A stretch of 64,000 nt of DNA from Burkholderia sp. H160 (GTDB taxonomy: Bacteria > Pseudomonadota > Gammaproteobacteria > Burkholderiales > Burkholderiaceae): positions 1-64,000 of the forward strand of contig ABYL01000005.1 in NCBI GenBank assembly GCA_000173575.1, in the 5' to 3' direction. Positions 46,940-55,927 of this stretch are shown in pieces. Each line of letters starts with the position of its first letter. The stretch's first letter is position 1. Below the pieces are notes generated by a model. The model saw nothing but the letters and a program-made list of their open reading frames with translations, had not been told where the DNA came from and searched no databases. A program made the position numbers and the translations under genes.

Positions 46940-47677
46940 ATGAACGCGAAAGCAACCGATTTGCTTGGCGTGCAGCGTGACGGAGCGGTTCTCACGTTGA
47001 CACTGAACCGGCCCGAGGCCCGCAACGCGCTGAACCTCGCATTGACTGAAGTACTCGTCGATGCATTGCATCGTTTCGAAGCAGACGAAAGCTTGCACGT
47101 CCTTATCGTGACGGGCGCCGATCCGGCCTTTTGTGCCGGGCTCGACCTGAATGACTTTTCCGCGCCCGACGCGCCGCGCGCGCGGGTCGCGGAAATGATC
47201 GATTTGTGGCCGCGCATCACGAAGCCGGTCATCGCGGCGGTCAACGGCGCTGCCGTGACCGGCGGGCTGGAACTTGCAATGGGATGCGATTTCATCATCG
47301 CGTCCGAACGCGCGCGCTTTGCCGACACGCACACGAAAATCGGCGCGCTTGCTGGAGGCGGCATGACCGCGAGATTGCCCTATATCGTGGGTCCGAGATG
47401 GGCGAAGCAGATCAGCTTGACGAGCGACCCGATTGACGCGGCCACGGCGTTGCGCATTGGCCTCGTCAACGAGGTGGTTAGCCACGATCAGCTGATGGAG
47501 CGGGCAGCGTCACTCGCGAAGACGATCGCGAGCCGCCGACCCGATCTCGTCGCGACGGTCAAGCGCGTGATCGATCAGGGTGCGCTAGCGTCGCTGGAAG
47601 AGGCGTTGAGAATCGAGAAGGCTGCATTGGCGCAAAGGAAGCAAAGCGGTGGCATGGCGTGGCAGGCGGGGAAATGA
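46940..47677 (+). CDS. Enoyl-CoA hydratase/isomerase family protein
   Basis: A 245-residue crotonase-fold protein. FCAGLDLNDFS is the oxyanion-hole segment near residue 60 and AVTGGLELAMGCDF carries the first catalytic Glu. The second catalytic Glu is not obvious: the segment reads FADTHTKIGALAGGG. It may be a hydratase with reduced activity or a different crotonase reaction. It starts 19 nt after the second ACAD. Confidence 0.85.
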   Translation: MNAKATDLLGVQRDGAVLTLTLNRPEARNALNLALTEVLVDALHRFEADESLHVLIVTGADPAFCAGLDLNDFSAPDAPRARVAEMIDLWPRITKPVIAAVNGAAVTGGLELAMGCDFIIASERARFADTHTKIGALAGGGMTARLPYIVGPRWAKQISLTSDPIDAATALRIGLVNEVVSHDQLMERAASLAKTIASRRPDLVATVKRVIDQGALASLEEALRIEKAALAQRKQSGGMAWQAGK

Positions 47678-47756
47678 CCGATTGCCCGACCTCAGCGCGT
47701 AAACGCAAGGGCCGTGGCGCCGGCTCAATCCACAACCTCGCCCTACGGGGACTCGC

Positions 47757-48551
47757 ATGCCAAATCTCTACGATCTTCCAGACGACATTCAAGTAACGGC
47801 CGACGGCGGCCTGCGGATCATTACGCTGAATCGACCAGACGATCTGAACGCGTCGACCACCGAGATGCTGTTCAGCTATCCAAAGCTTTTTGCTGCGCTG
47901 GCCTCGGATCCCGAGGCGCGCGTAGGCATTCTCACCGGTGCGGGAAGAGCGTTCAGTGCCGGAGGAGATATGAATCACTTCGTCAAGACGCTTGACGACC
48001 CCGACTTTGCGCGCAGCGTGCAGGAGAACGCGCGCAAAACGATACACGGTTTCATCGACGTTCCGATTCCGCTCATCGCCGCCGTCAACGGGCCAGCCGT
48101 GGGTTGGGGCGCGACGATGGCCACGCTGTGCGACATCGTTCTGATGTCCGAGAAGTCTTTTCTCGCCGAACCGCATATCAACATTGGTCTCGTCGTCGGT
48201 GATGGGATCTCCGTGTCGTGGCCGCTCTATACCAGTCTTCTGCGGGCTAAAGAACTGATCTTTACTGGCGATCGCATCACACCGCAGCAAGCCGTTGATT
48301 TCGGTCTTGCCAATCGCGTTGTCGAGCCTGACAAGCTGATGGACGAGGCCCTGACACTAGCGGAAAAGCTGCTCAAGCAACCGCGCCGCGCGCTGCGCGA
48401 AACCAAGAAGCTCATGAACCTCCATCTCCATCGCAGTGCGGCCCAGATGCTCGACACGACGCTCGCGCGCCAACTGGAGGCGACGCTCAGCGACGAGCAT
48501 CACGAGATCGCGTCGGCGTTCATCGCCCAGCAGAAACGCAAGCAACCTTAA
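47757..48551 (+). CDS. Enoyl-CoA hydratase/isomerase family protein
   Basis: A 264-residue crotonase-fold protein. FSAGGDMNHFV is the oxyanion segment near residue 65. At the two usual catalytic Glu positions it has AVGWGATMA and FLAEPHINIG, so the first Glu seems replaced by Thr. This suggests an isomerase, thioesterase or ring-opening role instead of plain hydration. It lies in the ligase-led operon, 79 nt after the preceding crotonase. Confidence 0.85.
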   Translation: MPNLYDLPDDIQVTADGGLRIITLNRPDDLNASTTEMLFSYPKLFAALASDPEARVGILTGAGRAFSAGGDMNHFVKTLDDPDFARSVQENARKTIHGFIDVPIPLIAAVNGPAVGWGATMATLCDIVLMSEKSFLAEPHINIGLVVGDGISVSWPLYTSLLRAKELIFTGDRITPQQAVDFGLANRVVEPDKLMDEALTLAEKLLKQPRRALRETKKLMNLHLHRSAAQMLDTTLARQLEATLSDEHHEIASAFIAQQKRKQP

Positions 48552-48604
48552 TTGTGCACGGTGAACTTCTCGTTCATCGGCAAGCCTCTTTTTGTGGAGT
48601 AGGT

Positions 48605-49384
48605 ATGCGCTCATCGCTTTTCGACCTCACGGACAAGGTCGCGATCGTCACCGGATCGAGTCGTGGAATCGGATACGCCAGTGCGCTCGGCATGGCGGAG
48701 CACGGCGCGAAAGTCGTCATTTCTGGCCGTAACGCCGACGCCTGCGAAACTGCCGCGCAAACTATCAACGAAAAGGTCGGCAGCCGCGTGGCCATGCCGT
48801 TCGCCTGCAACATCGGCCGGAAAGCGGAGCTGCAAGGTCTGGTGGCTGCGGCGAACGGCGAGTGGGGCAGAGTCGATATCGTGATGGCGAATGCGGCGAT
48901 TCATCCGTGGATAGGATCCACACTGGATCTGCAAGACGAAACGTTCAACAAGTTCATGCAGGTCAATGTCCAGAGCAATATCTGGCTCGCGCAGATGACC
49001 ATGCCCGGCATGATCGAGCGTGGCTACGGACGCTTTATTTCGGTGGCATCCGTGGTCGGCCTGTTCGGCGATGCCGTGACGGGAACGTACGGGCTCACCA
49101 AAGCCGCCGACATGCAACTCGTGAGAAACCTCGCGATGGAATTTGCCGCAAAAGGCGTCACCGCCAATTGCATTGCGCCTGGCACCTTCAAGACCGAGAT
49201 GGCGCGATCGCAATGGGAGGACGAGGCGATGGTCGAATGGTACCGTGCTCGCAATCCATCGCAGCGCTTCGGGGAGGTCGAGGAGATCGCCGGGCTCGCT
49301 GTGATGCTCGCTTCGCCTTCGGGCGGCTATATCAACGGCCAGACGATCGCGGTGGATGGCGGCCACACGATCTCGTTTCGCTGA
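48605..49384 (+). CDS. Short-chain dehydrogenase/reductase
   Basis: A 259-residue classical SDR. TGSSRGIG (cofactor loop) is at residues 16-23, MANAAIH at the NNAG position, ISVASVVG with the catalytic Ser, and YGLTKAA with Tyr/Lys. INGQTIAVDGGHTISF closes the protein. The ATG at 48605 follows GGAGTAGGT. It is probably the 3-hydroxyacyl-CoA dehydrogenase step of the ligase-led operon. Confidence 0.88.
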   Translation: MRSSLFDLTDKVAIVTGSSRGIGYASALGMAEHGAKVVISGRNADACETAAQTINEKVGSRVAMPFACNIGRKAELQGLVAAANGEWGRVDIVMANAAIHPWIGSTLDLQDETFNKFMQVNVQSNIWLAQMTMPGMIERGYGRFISVASVVGLFGDAVTGTYGLTKAADMQLVRNLAMEFAAKGVTANCIAPGTFKTEMARSQWEDEAMVEWYRARNPSQRFGEVEEIAGLAVMLASPSGGYINGQTIAVDGGHTISFR

Positions 49385-49405
49385 CCTGCAGGAAGGAACG
49401 GCATC

Positions 49406-50398
49406 GTGCGCCCCCAGATGTTCAGGACGCGAATCACCGATCTGCTCGGCATTCGCCACCCCATTCTTTGCGGCGGTCTCGGGCCGCGCGTGTCCGACGC
49501 ACGGTATGTCGCGGCTGTCGTCAACGCAGGCGGGATGGGTTTCATTGTCGGAGCGGGCTTTCCCGATTCCGATGAATTCCGCAACGAGTTGCGCACCTGC
49601 CGCGAACTCACCGGTGCAAAGAACTTCGGCGTCAATCTCTACATATCGCGGCAAGCGGGCGGAGTGGAGCGGGTCAAGCAACAGATCCGCATTCTGATCG
49701 AAGAGAAGGTAGCCTGCGTGGAGACGGCCGGGGCGAGCCCCGAAGCGGTCGTGCCGTTGCTCAAGGAAGCGGGTATCAAGGTTTTGCACAAGGTGCCCGC
49801 TGTGCGCTATGCGCATACGGCGGCGCGGATGGGCGTTGACGGCGTGATCGTCGTCGGCAATGAATGCGGTGGCCATCCAGGCATCTACCAGATCGGTAGC
49901 ATCGTGCAGGCCGCGCAGGCGCCACGGGAAATCAGCTTGCCGGTTGTTATCGGCGGCGGCATCGGCACTGGGCGGCAGCTTGCAGGCGTGCTAGCGATGG
50001 GTGCTGACGCGGTCATCATGGGTACGCGCATGATGGTCGCCGAGGAGTTGTGGATTCATGCCGAGGTCAAAGCGAAGGTGGTGGCAGGCGACGGCAGCGA
50101 AAGCGTCGTGGTCAAGTCTGCGATTCGCGATCACCATCGCGTGCTGCGCAACGAGAGCGCCGAGGCGGTCATGGAACTGGATCGCGCCCAGGTGAGCGAG
50201 TTCGAGCGGTTCCGTCCTCATGTGATGGGCGCCCTCGCGCACGAGGCTTATGTGACTGGCGACACGCGCAAGGGCATGATCGACTATGGCCATGCTGCGG
50301 TCTTTGCTGACGCGGTCAGGAAGGTCGAGGATATTTTCGATGAGGTCATCGACGATGCGGTGGCGGCGTCGAGCCGGTTGAGCAGACTGATGACGTAG
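49406..50398 (+). CDS. Nitronate monooxygenase-like FMN protein
   Basis: A 330-residue NMO-family TIM barrel starting at GTG 49406 after AGGAAGGAA. LGIRHPILCGGLGPRVSDA opens it; GNECGGHPGIYQ holds the His-containing loop and GGGIGTGRQLAGVLAMGADAV the FMN site. It is the second NMO paralogue here and the last gene of the ligase-led operon. Its likely role is a flavin-dependent reduction or oxidation of an unsaturated CoA intermediate, which is inference. Confidence 0.87.
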   Translation: MRPQMFRTRITDLLGIRHPILCGGLGPRVSDARYVAAVVNAGGMGFIVGAGFPDSDEFRNELRTCRELTGAKNFGVNLYISRQAGGVERVKQQIRILIEEKVACVETAGASPEAVVPLLKEAGIKVLHKVPAVRYAHTAARMGVDGVIVVGNECGGHPGIYQIGSIVQAAQAPREISLPVVIGGGIGTGRQLAGVLAMGADAVIMGTRMMVAEELWIHAEVKAKVVAGDGSESVVVKSAIRDHHRVLRNESAEAVMELDRAQVSEFERFRPHVMGALAHEAYVTGDTRKGMIDYGHAAVFADAVRKVEDIFDEVIDDAVAASSRLSRLMT

Positions 50399-50483
50399 AC
50401 GGCTAGCACGGCGACGATAGAGCGGGCAGCAGCGGGTCGCGAGGCTCCGGCGGTTGCGACCCCCAGGCTACAATCTGACGCGA

Positions 50484-50495
50484 AGTGGTTCCACT
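50484..50495 (+). promoter_or_regulatory. Small dyad before the TetR gene
   Basis: AGTGG-TT-CCACT, a perfect 5-bp-arm palindrome, lies 36-47 nt before the TetR start at 50531. It is a candidate autoregulatory site and does not match the GAA-N5-TTC sites. Confidence 0.35.
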
Positions 50496-50530
50496 ACCGG
50501 CGAACCATACGCATCATCTATCGACAAGTC

Positions 50531-51211
50531 ATGAGCGCAGAGAAAGGGTCGCGAGCCGCGCGTAAGGGGGAGGCTTTGCCACGCGCAAAACGGGGTCGCC
50601 CGTTCAAGGCCGACGCAGAGAAGCGTCAGGACGAGCTGCTCGACCACACGCTGGAACAGTTCATGGCCGTCGGCTATCGAGCCGCGACGATGGACGGCAT
50701 TGCGACTTCGTTTGGCGCGAGCAAGTCTACGATCTACCGGCGCTATGGAAGCAAGGCGGGCCTGCTGCGCGCGGCGATGGAGCGCGGCGTTCCGCTGCTG
50801 CTCGATCCGCTCACGCATGTGTCCACCGACGCACGTCGTTCGCCGCGCTCCGTGCTACGCGACTATGGGGAAATCATTCAGTCCTACCATGCCGATCCGA
50901 GCATACGCGCGATGTGGAGGGCGGTAAGCGAGGCGCGAGAAGAACTGAAAGAGATGCTCGAAGACGTCGTCGATCAGCAAGACAGGGCGTTGGCTCCGAT
51001 CGCTGGCTATCTCGCTACGTTGGCACGCAACGGAAAGATCGTGGTCGCCGATCCGCGCGCGGCGGCTGCGTGCTTCGGCGCGCTGACGAGTGGCGGCCTC
51101 GCCAGCTTCCTTGGCGAGCCGCTTCGCGATCAAGAGCGGCATGCCGCGCTAGAGTTTGCACTTACGCTGTTCCTCGACGGCATACTTCCGCGCGCAACCG
51201 ATCGGAAGTAG
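50531..51211 (+). CDS. TetR-family regulator
   Basis: A 226-residue TetR/AcrR regulator. The N-terminal 35 residues are basic (RAARKGEALPRAKRGRPFK), followed by the HTH FMAVGYRAATMDGIATSFGA and SKSTIYRRYGSKAGLLRAAM. The C-terminal ligand domain is of the AefR type. It follows the ligase-led operon on the same strand by 132 nt and is convergent with an SDR. It is one candidate for the regulator of the shared GAA-N5-TTC promoters, along with the FCD and LysR proteins. Confidence 0.88.
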   Translation: MSAEKGSRAARKGEALPRAKRGRPFKADAEKRQDELLDHTLEQFMAVGYRAATMDGIATSFGASKSTIYRRYGSKAGLLRAAMERGVPLLLDPLTHVSTDARRSPRSVLRDYGEIIQSYHADPSIRAMWRAVSEAREELKEMLEDVVDQQDRALAPIAGYLATLARNGKIVVADPRAAAACFGALTSGGLASFLGEPLRDQERHAALEFALTLFLDGILPRATDRK

Positions 51212-51231
51212 CCGCGATTTTCGTTGCGGCA

Positions 51232-52119
51232 CTAGCCAAACAGCTTGCGCAAGGTGCCGCCCATCGGAACGGGGAGCGTTGCGCCATCGTCGTATGGCCA
51301 GCGCAACATGCCGAGGGCGGCCGCGGCGCCTCCATCCACGTGCAGTACCTGACCTGTAATCGATTTCGCGAGGTCAGACGCGAGGAACAACACGGCATTC
51401 GCCAGGTCGTCGGCACTGGGAGGAGCTTGCAGCGGGACGTACATCTGGAATGCCTTCGCCCACCACTCATGCGGGACATCGGCGTTGAGCGATCGCCAAG
51501 GTTCGGGGATAGCCGCGGCGTTGCCCGCGCTCGGCGTCGTGTCGGGCGCAATCAGGTTCACGCGGATTCCGAGCGGCCCGAGTTCCCAGGCCATTGCCTT
51601 CGAGAAGTTGGTCGTTGCGGCCTTCGCGCCCGCATAGACTGCGAAGCCGCCGGCGCCGCGATGCGCTTCGATGGTCGTGAAGTTCACGATCGAGCTGCCA
51701 CGGCCGCTGCGCTGTAGCAGCGGCACTGCGTGACGCATGGATTCAATCAAATAGCCAAAATTGCGCTGAATGTCGTCCGCACAATCGCGTTGCGTGCGTT
51801 CCATGAATGGCTGCATGCGAGTGCCGCCAACCACGTTCACGAGTAGATCGATCGCATCGAAGAAGCCCGCAGTCGCCTCATAGAACTGCGCGAGTTGGTC
51901 GGGCTGTGTAGCATCCGCGTGCATGCCGAGCACGCGGCGGCCGAGCGCTCGCAATTGCGCCGATGTGTCCGCAATACCTTCGTCGTCGATGTCGCACAAA
52001 GCGATATCGACACCGGCCTCGCCTAGTGCCAGGGCGACCGCTCTTCCAATGCCTGCTGCGCCGCCAATCAGCACCGCTCTGCGGCCTTCAAGTGCGCCTC
52101 TGCAATCCAGAATTCCCAT
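51232..52119 (-). CDS. Short-chain dehydrogenase/reductase
   Basis: A 295-residue SDR. The cofactor loop reads GGAAGIG (first residue of TGxxxGIG changed to Gly), NVVGGT stands at the NNAG position, VNFTTIEA carries the Ser/Thr region, and YAGAKAAT has the Tyr/Lys pair. A C-terminal extension beyond the usual ITGQ...DGG (residues 270-295) is present. The ATG at 52119 follows AAAGGAC. It is divergent from a SnoaL-SDR-oxidoreductase operon. Confidence 0.85.
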   Translation of the reverse strand: MGILDCRGALEGRRAVLIGGAAGIGRAVALALGEAGVDIALCDIDDEGIADTSAQLRALGRRVLGMHADATQPDQLAQFYEATAGFFDAIDLLVNVVGGTRMQPFMERTQRDCADDIQRNFGYLIESMRHAVPLLQRSGRGSSIVNFTTIEAHRGAGGFAVYAGAKAATTNFSKAMAWELGPLGIRVNLIAPDTTPSAGNAAAIPEPWRSLNADVPHEWWAKAFQMYVPLQAPPSADDLANAVLFLASDLAKSITGQVLHVDGGAAAALGMLRWPYDDGATLPVPMGGTLRKLFG

Positions 52120-52182
52120 TGGCCTTGTCCTTTCTTTTGGTGTGATGTGAACGACCGAAGCGGGTCGGAATCTCATGTATTG

Positions 52183-52209
52183 AATAATGGTACTGGCGGT
52201 GCTATTGTT
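52183..52209. promoter_or_regulatory. Imperfect dyad in the divergent SDR/SnoaL promoter region
   Basis: AATAATGGTAC (52183-52193) and GTGCTATTGTT (52199-52209) are inverted with 8 of 11 matches and a 5-nt centre. It lies midway between the divergent starts at 52119 and 52301 and is a possible operator for both. Confidence 0.35.
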
Positions 52210-52300
52210 GATCAAGGATCTCAACTCAATCAACGGAACGCGCGATAGCGGCTTTCGATAAAGACCCGGCGCGGCGGCGTCGATCAATGGAGGAATCTGC

Positions 52301-52744
52301 GTGACCGACATCGAAAAGCTCCTTGCAATCGAGGAGATCAAGCAGCTCAAAGCGCGCTATTTCCGTTGCATCGACACAAAGAACTGGGACGGATTCAAAT
52401 CCGTGTTCGCGCCTGATGCCCGGTTCGATATCAGCGATGACGTGCCCGGATGCATTCTGGTGGGCAGGGAAATAATCGAGCAGGCAGTCAGTGTTCCCCT
52501 TGCGGAATGCGTGAGTGTTCATCACGGCCATTGTCCGGAAATCGAGGTCACGTCCGAAACGAAGGCGAGCGGCATTTGGGCGATGGAAGACGTGTTGCGC
52601 TGGGCAGCGGAGTCGACATATCCGAATCGCACGCTCCACGGCTACGGCCACTATGTCGAGACCTACGAGAAGATCGACGGCCAGTGGCACATCAAGAGCA
52701 TGAAGCTCCAGCGACTGCGCGTCGATGTCGGAGCGCCGGCATGA
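52301..52744 (+). CDS. SnoaL-like (NTF2-fold) protein
   Basis: A 147-residue NTF2-fold protein starting at GTG 52301 after GGAGGAA. IEEIKQLKARYFRCIDTKNW and FAPDARFDISDD are the standard opening of the SnoaL_4 group, and HGYGHYVETYEKIDGQWHIK closes the barrel. It may isomerise, hydrate or dehydrate a cyclic intermediate. Its stop overlaps the next start (ATGA at 52741-52744), so it is coupled to the SDR gene. Confidence 0.82.
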   Translation: MTDIEKLLAIEEIKQLKARYFRCIDTKNWDGFKSVFAPDARFDISDDVPGCILVGREIIEQAVSVPLAECVSVHHGHCPEIEVTSETKASGIWAMEDVLRWAAESTYPNRTLHGYGHYVETYEKIDGQWHIKSMKLQRLRVDVGAPA

Positions 52745-53760
52745 ACGCGCAAGACGTGCTGGATGCGGAATCGACAATTCGCTTCGACGGCCGTGTTGCG
52801 ATCGTGACTGGCGCGGGAAGCGGATTGGGCCGTGACTATGCGAAGGCCTTGGCGGCGCGTGGCGCCGCCGTCGTCGTGAATGATCTGGGAACCGATCCAC
52901 GCGGCAACGTCCTCTCGGACGTGGGTGCCCGGAGCGCGGCTCTGGGTGTCGTCGATGAAATCGAAACCGCAGGTGGCAAAGCGATCGCCTGCCATGAAAG
53001 TTGCGCGACGAGAGCCGGTGGAACTGCAATCGTGGACGCCGCGCTGAAAGCATTCGGCAGGGTCGATGTCCTCATTCACAACGCCGGATTTCTACGCAAC
53101 GCGCCATTTGAGGAACTCACCGACGAGCAGATTCGCTCGATCATGGATGTTCACCTGATGGCCGCGTTCTACGTTGGCCAGCCAGCGTGGCGCGCGATGC
53201 AGGCCGCGAAATATGGGCGAATCGTCCTGACAAGTTCCGCATCCGCGATGTTTGGTTCCGTGTGGCAAGCCAACTACGGTGCCGCAAAAGCCGGCTTGGT
53301 CGGGTTGATGAACAGTATCGGCGCGGAAGGCGAGAAGTACGGCATTCAGGTCAACGCGTTGCTTCCGTGCGGCGCGAGCCGGCTCGGTCAGAGCAGCGAC
53401 GAATGGCCTGCCGATTTCCACGAAGGTATGCCAGAAGATTTCGCGCTGGTTGCGCCGGGCATCCGCAACGAATTCGTCGCGCCGATGGCGATATGGCTGG
53501 CAAGTGAACGGTGCAAGGCGAATCGCGCGCTTTACACGGCAACGGGCGGACGGTTCGCACGCGTTTTCGTCGGCGAGGCCAATGGGTGGCTGAGCCAGCA
53601 CGACAATCCCCCTACGCCGGAAGACATCGAGCGACATCTGGCCGAAATCGAGGACACGACGCGCTTCGACCAGCCGAAAAGCGTATGGGAAGAGTTCGAA
53701 TCGATCATCAGCGGCTATCGCGCCGAGACAAAGCGGCGGCTGGACGCCACAGGCCTTTGA
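52741..53760 (+). CDS. Short-chain dehydrogenase (HSD17B4/MFE-2-like)
   Basis: A 339-residue SDR of the 17-beta-hydroxysteroid-dehydrogenase-4 / multifunctional-enzyme-2 type. TGAGSGLGRDYAKALAARGA is the cofactor region, VVVNDLGTDPRG follows the second strand as in MFE-2, HNAGFLRN is the NNAG variant, and YGAAKAGLVGLMN holds Tyr/Lys. It is longer than ordinary SDRs because of a C-terminal tail (residues 260-339), and it oxidises 3-hydroxyacyl-CoA or hydroxysteroid-like groups. It is coupled to the SnoaL-like gene by ATGA. Confidence 0.88.
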   Translation: MNAQDVLDAESTIRFDGRVAIVTGAGSGLGRDYAKALAARGAAVVVNDLGTDPRGNVLSDVGARSAALGVVDEIETAGGKAIACHESCATRAGGTAIVDAALKAFGRVDVLIHNAGFLRNAPFEELTDEQIRSIMDVHLMAAFYVGQPAWRAMQAAKYGRIVLTSSASAMFGSVWQANYGAAKAGLVGLMNSIGAEGEKYGIQVNALLPCGASRLGQSSDEWPADFHEGMPEDFALVAPGIRNEFVAPMAIWLASERCKANRALYTATGGRFARVFVGEANGWLSQHDNPPTPEDIERHLAEIEDTTRFDQPKSVWEEFESIISGYRAETKRRLDATGL

Positions 53761-53797
53761 CCAAAAACAGGGAGCAACGAGACATGGAGAAACGATC

Positions 53798-54949
53798 GTG
53801 ACACGCAGAATTGGCATCATCGGCGCCAACTGGAGCCTGAAAGTGCACGGCAGCGCCTGGCGGCTATTGCCGGATGTAGAGGTGGCGGCAGTCTGCACCG
53901 CGCACCGCGAGACCGCTGAAGCAGCGGCGGAGGCCTTCGGCGTGCCGCGCGCCTATTGGGACGTCGCGGATCTCGTCGCCGATCCCACTCTGGACATCAT
54001 CGATGTCGGCAGCCGGCCTTCTTATCGCTATGACATGGTGATGGCCGCGCTCAACGCGGGCAAGCACGTCTATGACGCGCTGCCGTTCGCGGTCGATACG
54101 GAACATGCGCTCGCGCAGAGCGAACTGGCTGCGAAAAAAGGGCTGGTCGGTGTCGTCGACGCGCAGTTCCGCTGGGTGCCCGCCGCAATGCACATGCTGG
54201 AGCTCGTATCAAAGGGCTTCCTTGGCGAGCCACTCGGTTTCAACTTCCAGCTTCTTCAGCCATTGCGTAACCACGATGGTTTCATTTATCCCCATGCCTC
54301 CTATCCTGGCGGCGGCGTGTCGCCCTACAAGTGGTTAGCCGAATCCGCAAGCGGCGGTAGCGCATGGCGCAATTTCGGCAGCCACATGGTCCTGTTTCTG
54401 ATGCCGTTGCTCGGGCGTGTGAAGGCGGCGACCGGGTCGGACACAACGGGCATCAAGCAATGGCGTTTGCCGGACGGTAGCACGTACGCGCCAGACACCG
54501 CAGATCTCGGCTGCGGAGTGCTGCGCATGGAAAACGGCGCGTTGGGAACGATCCAGACAAGCTGGGCAGTCGCCGACGGCCCCGGCATTCGTGCCGAATT
54601 GTGGGGAACGAAAGGACGCCTGCTCTACGTCGATCCTACGTTCGGCGACGGCATTTCGTCACGTCTCTACGCGGGCAAGCCGGAGCCGTTCGAGTTCGGA
54701 ACGGCGGCAGGTGAGTGGCTCGAAACGCCAGAGCACTATTTCGCGGTGCCGGGAACGGGGTTCTCGAAACAGAATGCGCCTTCCTACATGGTGTCGATGG
54801 GCTGGATGTTTCACGACATGCTCGAAGCCATCAAGCACGAGCGCACACCATCGCCGAGCTTCGAAGAGGCTGCCCACGCGCACCGCGTGGTGGAGGCGGT
54901 GATCGAGTCCGGCCGCAGCGGACGATGGATCGAGATCGGCGATCGTTGA
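53798..54949 (+). CDS. Gfo/Idh/MocA-type oxidoreductase lacking the catalytic Lys
   Basis: A 383-residue Rossmann-fold oxidoreductase starting at GTG 53798. The opening MTRRIGIIGANWSLKVHG is a variant of the G-x-G-x-x-G loop, and the C-terminal domain (VDAQFRWVPAA, GSAWRNFGSHMV with the family His) is normal. The conserved Glu-Lys-Pro motif after the beta-sheet is DALPFAVD here, so the hydride-transfer Lys is missing. It may catalyse a different reaction or act as a hydratase or binding protein. It is 37 nt after the SDR in the same operon. Confidence 0.83.
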   Translation: MTRRIGIIGANWSLKVHGSAWRLLPDVEVAAVCTAHRETAEAAAEAFGVPRAYWDVADLVADPTLDIIDVGSRPSYRYDMVMAALNAGKHVYDALPFAVDTEHALAQSELAAKKGLVGVVDAQFRWVPAAMHMLELVSKGFLGEPLGFNFQLLQPLRNHDGFIYPHASYPGGGVSPYKWLAESASGGSAWRNFGSHMVLFLMPLLGRVKAATGSDTTGIKQWRLPDGSTYAPDTADLGCGVLRMENGALGTIQTSWAVADGPGIRAELWGTKGRLLYVDPTFGDGISSRLYAGKPEPFEFGTAAGEWLETPEHYFAVPGTGFSKQNAPSYMVSMGWMFHDMLEAIKHERTPSPSFEEAAHAHRVVEAVIESGRSGRWIEIGDR

Positions 54950-54970
54950 AGCGGCCAGCGTGGTCAGTCA

Positions 54971-55906
54971 CTACTCGAGCCACGTCCTGATGCCCGCGAT
55001 GTACTCGGCAATCTGCCCGCGAGCCTGTTTCCTGTCGCGGGCGATGATTGTCCGCGCGATCTCCCGATGGTATTCCTTGATTCTCGCCACGACGCGGTCG
55101 CGGTCAGGGCGGTTTCGCCGGTGAAAGGTGGAATGCGCATCGGCCAGCTGCAGGACGATGCCGTTGAAGAGGCGCAGTGCCGGATCGCCGGAAAGTTCGG
55201 CGAGCAGAAAATGAAATCGCAGCAGCTCATCGGCGCCGGCGCGGCCGTCGAGTTGCGCCTCGGCCTCTACTAGGTCACGCAGGCGATGCTCGCCTTCATG
55301 GTCGAGACGTTCTATGACGAGATCCAGCGCGGCGAGTTCGAGCGTGCGGCGCGTCGCGAGAATATCGCGCGGCGCAATACCCGCATACTCCAGATAGACG
55401 CTGACTGCCTGCATCGTCGCGCTCAGGTCTGGTTGGGCGACGATCAAACCGCAGCCGATGCCGCGTTGCGTCCTCACGATCGAGTGGTGTTCGAGCAGTC
55501 GGATCGCTCCGCGCACCGCGGCGCGACTTGCGCCATGGACTTTCATTAACTCCTGCTCGGAGCCGAGAGGCAGTCCCTCGGGCCATCCCAGATCGATAAT
55601 GTGCTTCAGCATCGATACGAAGAGCGTCTGCGCGCGCGTGACCGGCGCACCGAGCGCATTGCGTTTGCGTCGCGGTGCGGCGGTTGGAGATAACGCGGGT
55701 GTCATCGCGGCCAGCATCGAAAGCCACTGCTGACGTGGGGTGTCGGCAGGGTGCTTCCCTTCGCGCAGCTTTTCGCGGCGTTGCGCGGCAAACTGGTTGA
55801 AGAGCTCGACATCGGCCGCTGGTACAACCAGAGTCAGGCTCGCCATGCCCTCCGCCCGCTTGCGAGCGCGATAGTCGGCGACACGTTCGGCACACGACTT
55901 TGGCAT
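54971..55906 (-). CDS. GntR/FCD-family regulator with N-terminal extension
   Basis: A 311-residue regulator. Residues ~90-165 form a GntR winged helix (LPLGSEQELMKVHGASRAAV, then HSIVRTQRGIG) and the rest is an FCD ligand domain (LLRFHFLLAELSGD, with the metal-binding His area). Ahead of it is an unusual 90-residue extension whose first part (ERVADYRARKRAEGMASLTL) looks like a ribbon-helix-helix or small DNA-binding module. FCD proteins respond to organic acids or acyl-CoAs. A 16-bp perfect palindrome at 55955-55970 lies just upstream. Confidence 0.85.
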   Translation of the reverse strand: MPKSCAERVADYRARKRAEGMASLTLVVPAADVELFNQFAAQRREKLREGKHPADTPRQQWLSMLAAMTPALSPTAAPRRKRNALGAPVTRAQTLFVSMLKHIIDLGWPEGLPLGSEQELMKVHGASRAAVRGAIRLLEHHSIVRTQRGIGCGLIVAQPDLSATMQAVSVYLEYAGIAPRDILATRRTLELAALDLVIERLDHEGEHRLRDLVEAEAQLDGRAGADELLRFHFLLAELSGDPALRLFNGIVLQLADAHSTFHRRNRPDRDRVVARIKEYHREIARTIIARDRKQARGQIAEYIAGIRTWLE

Positions 55907-55927
55907 GTTCAGATTCGCCGAAATTTA

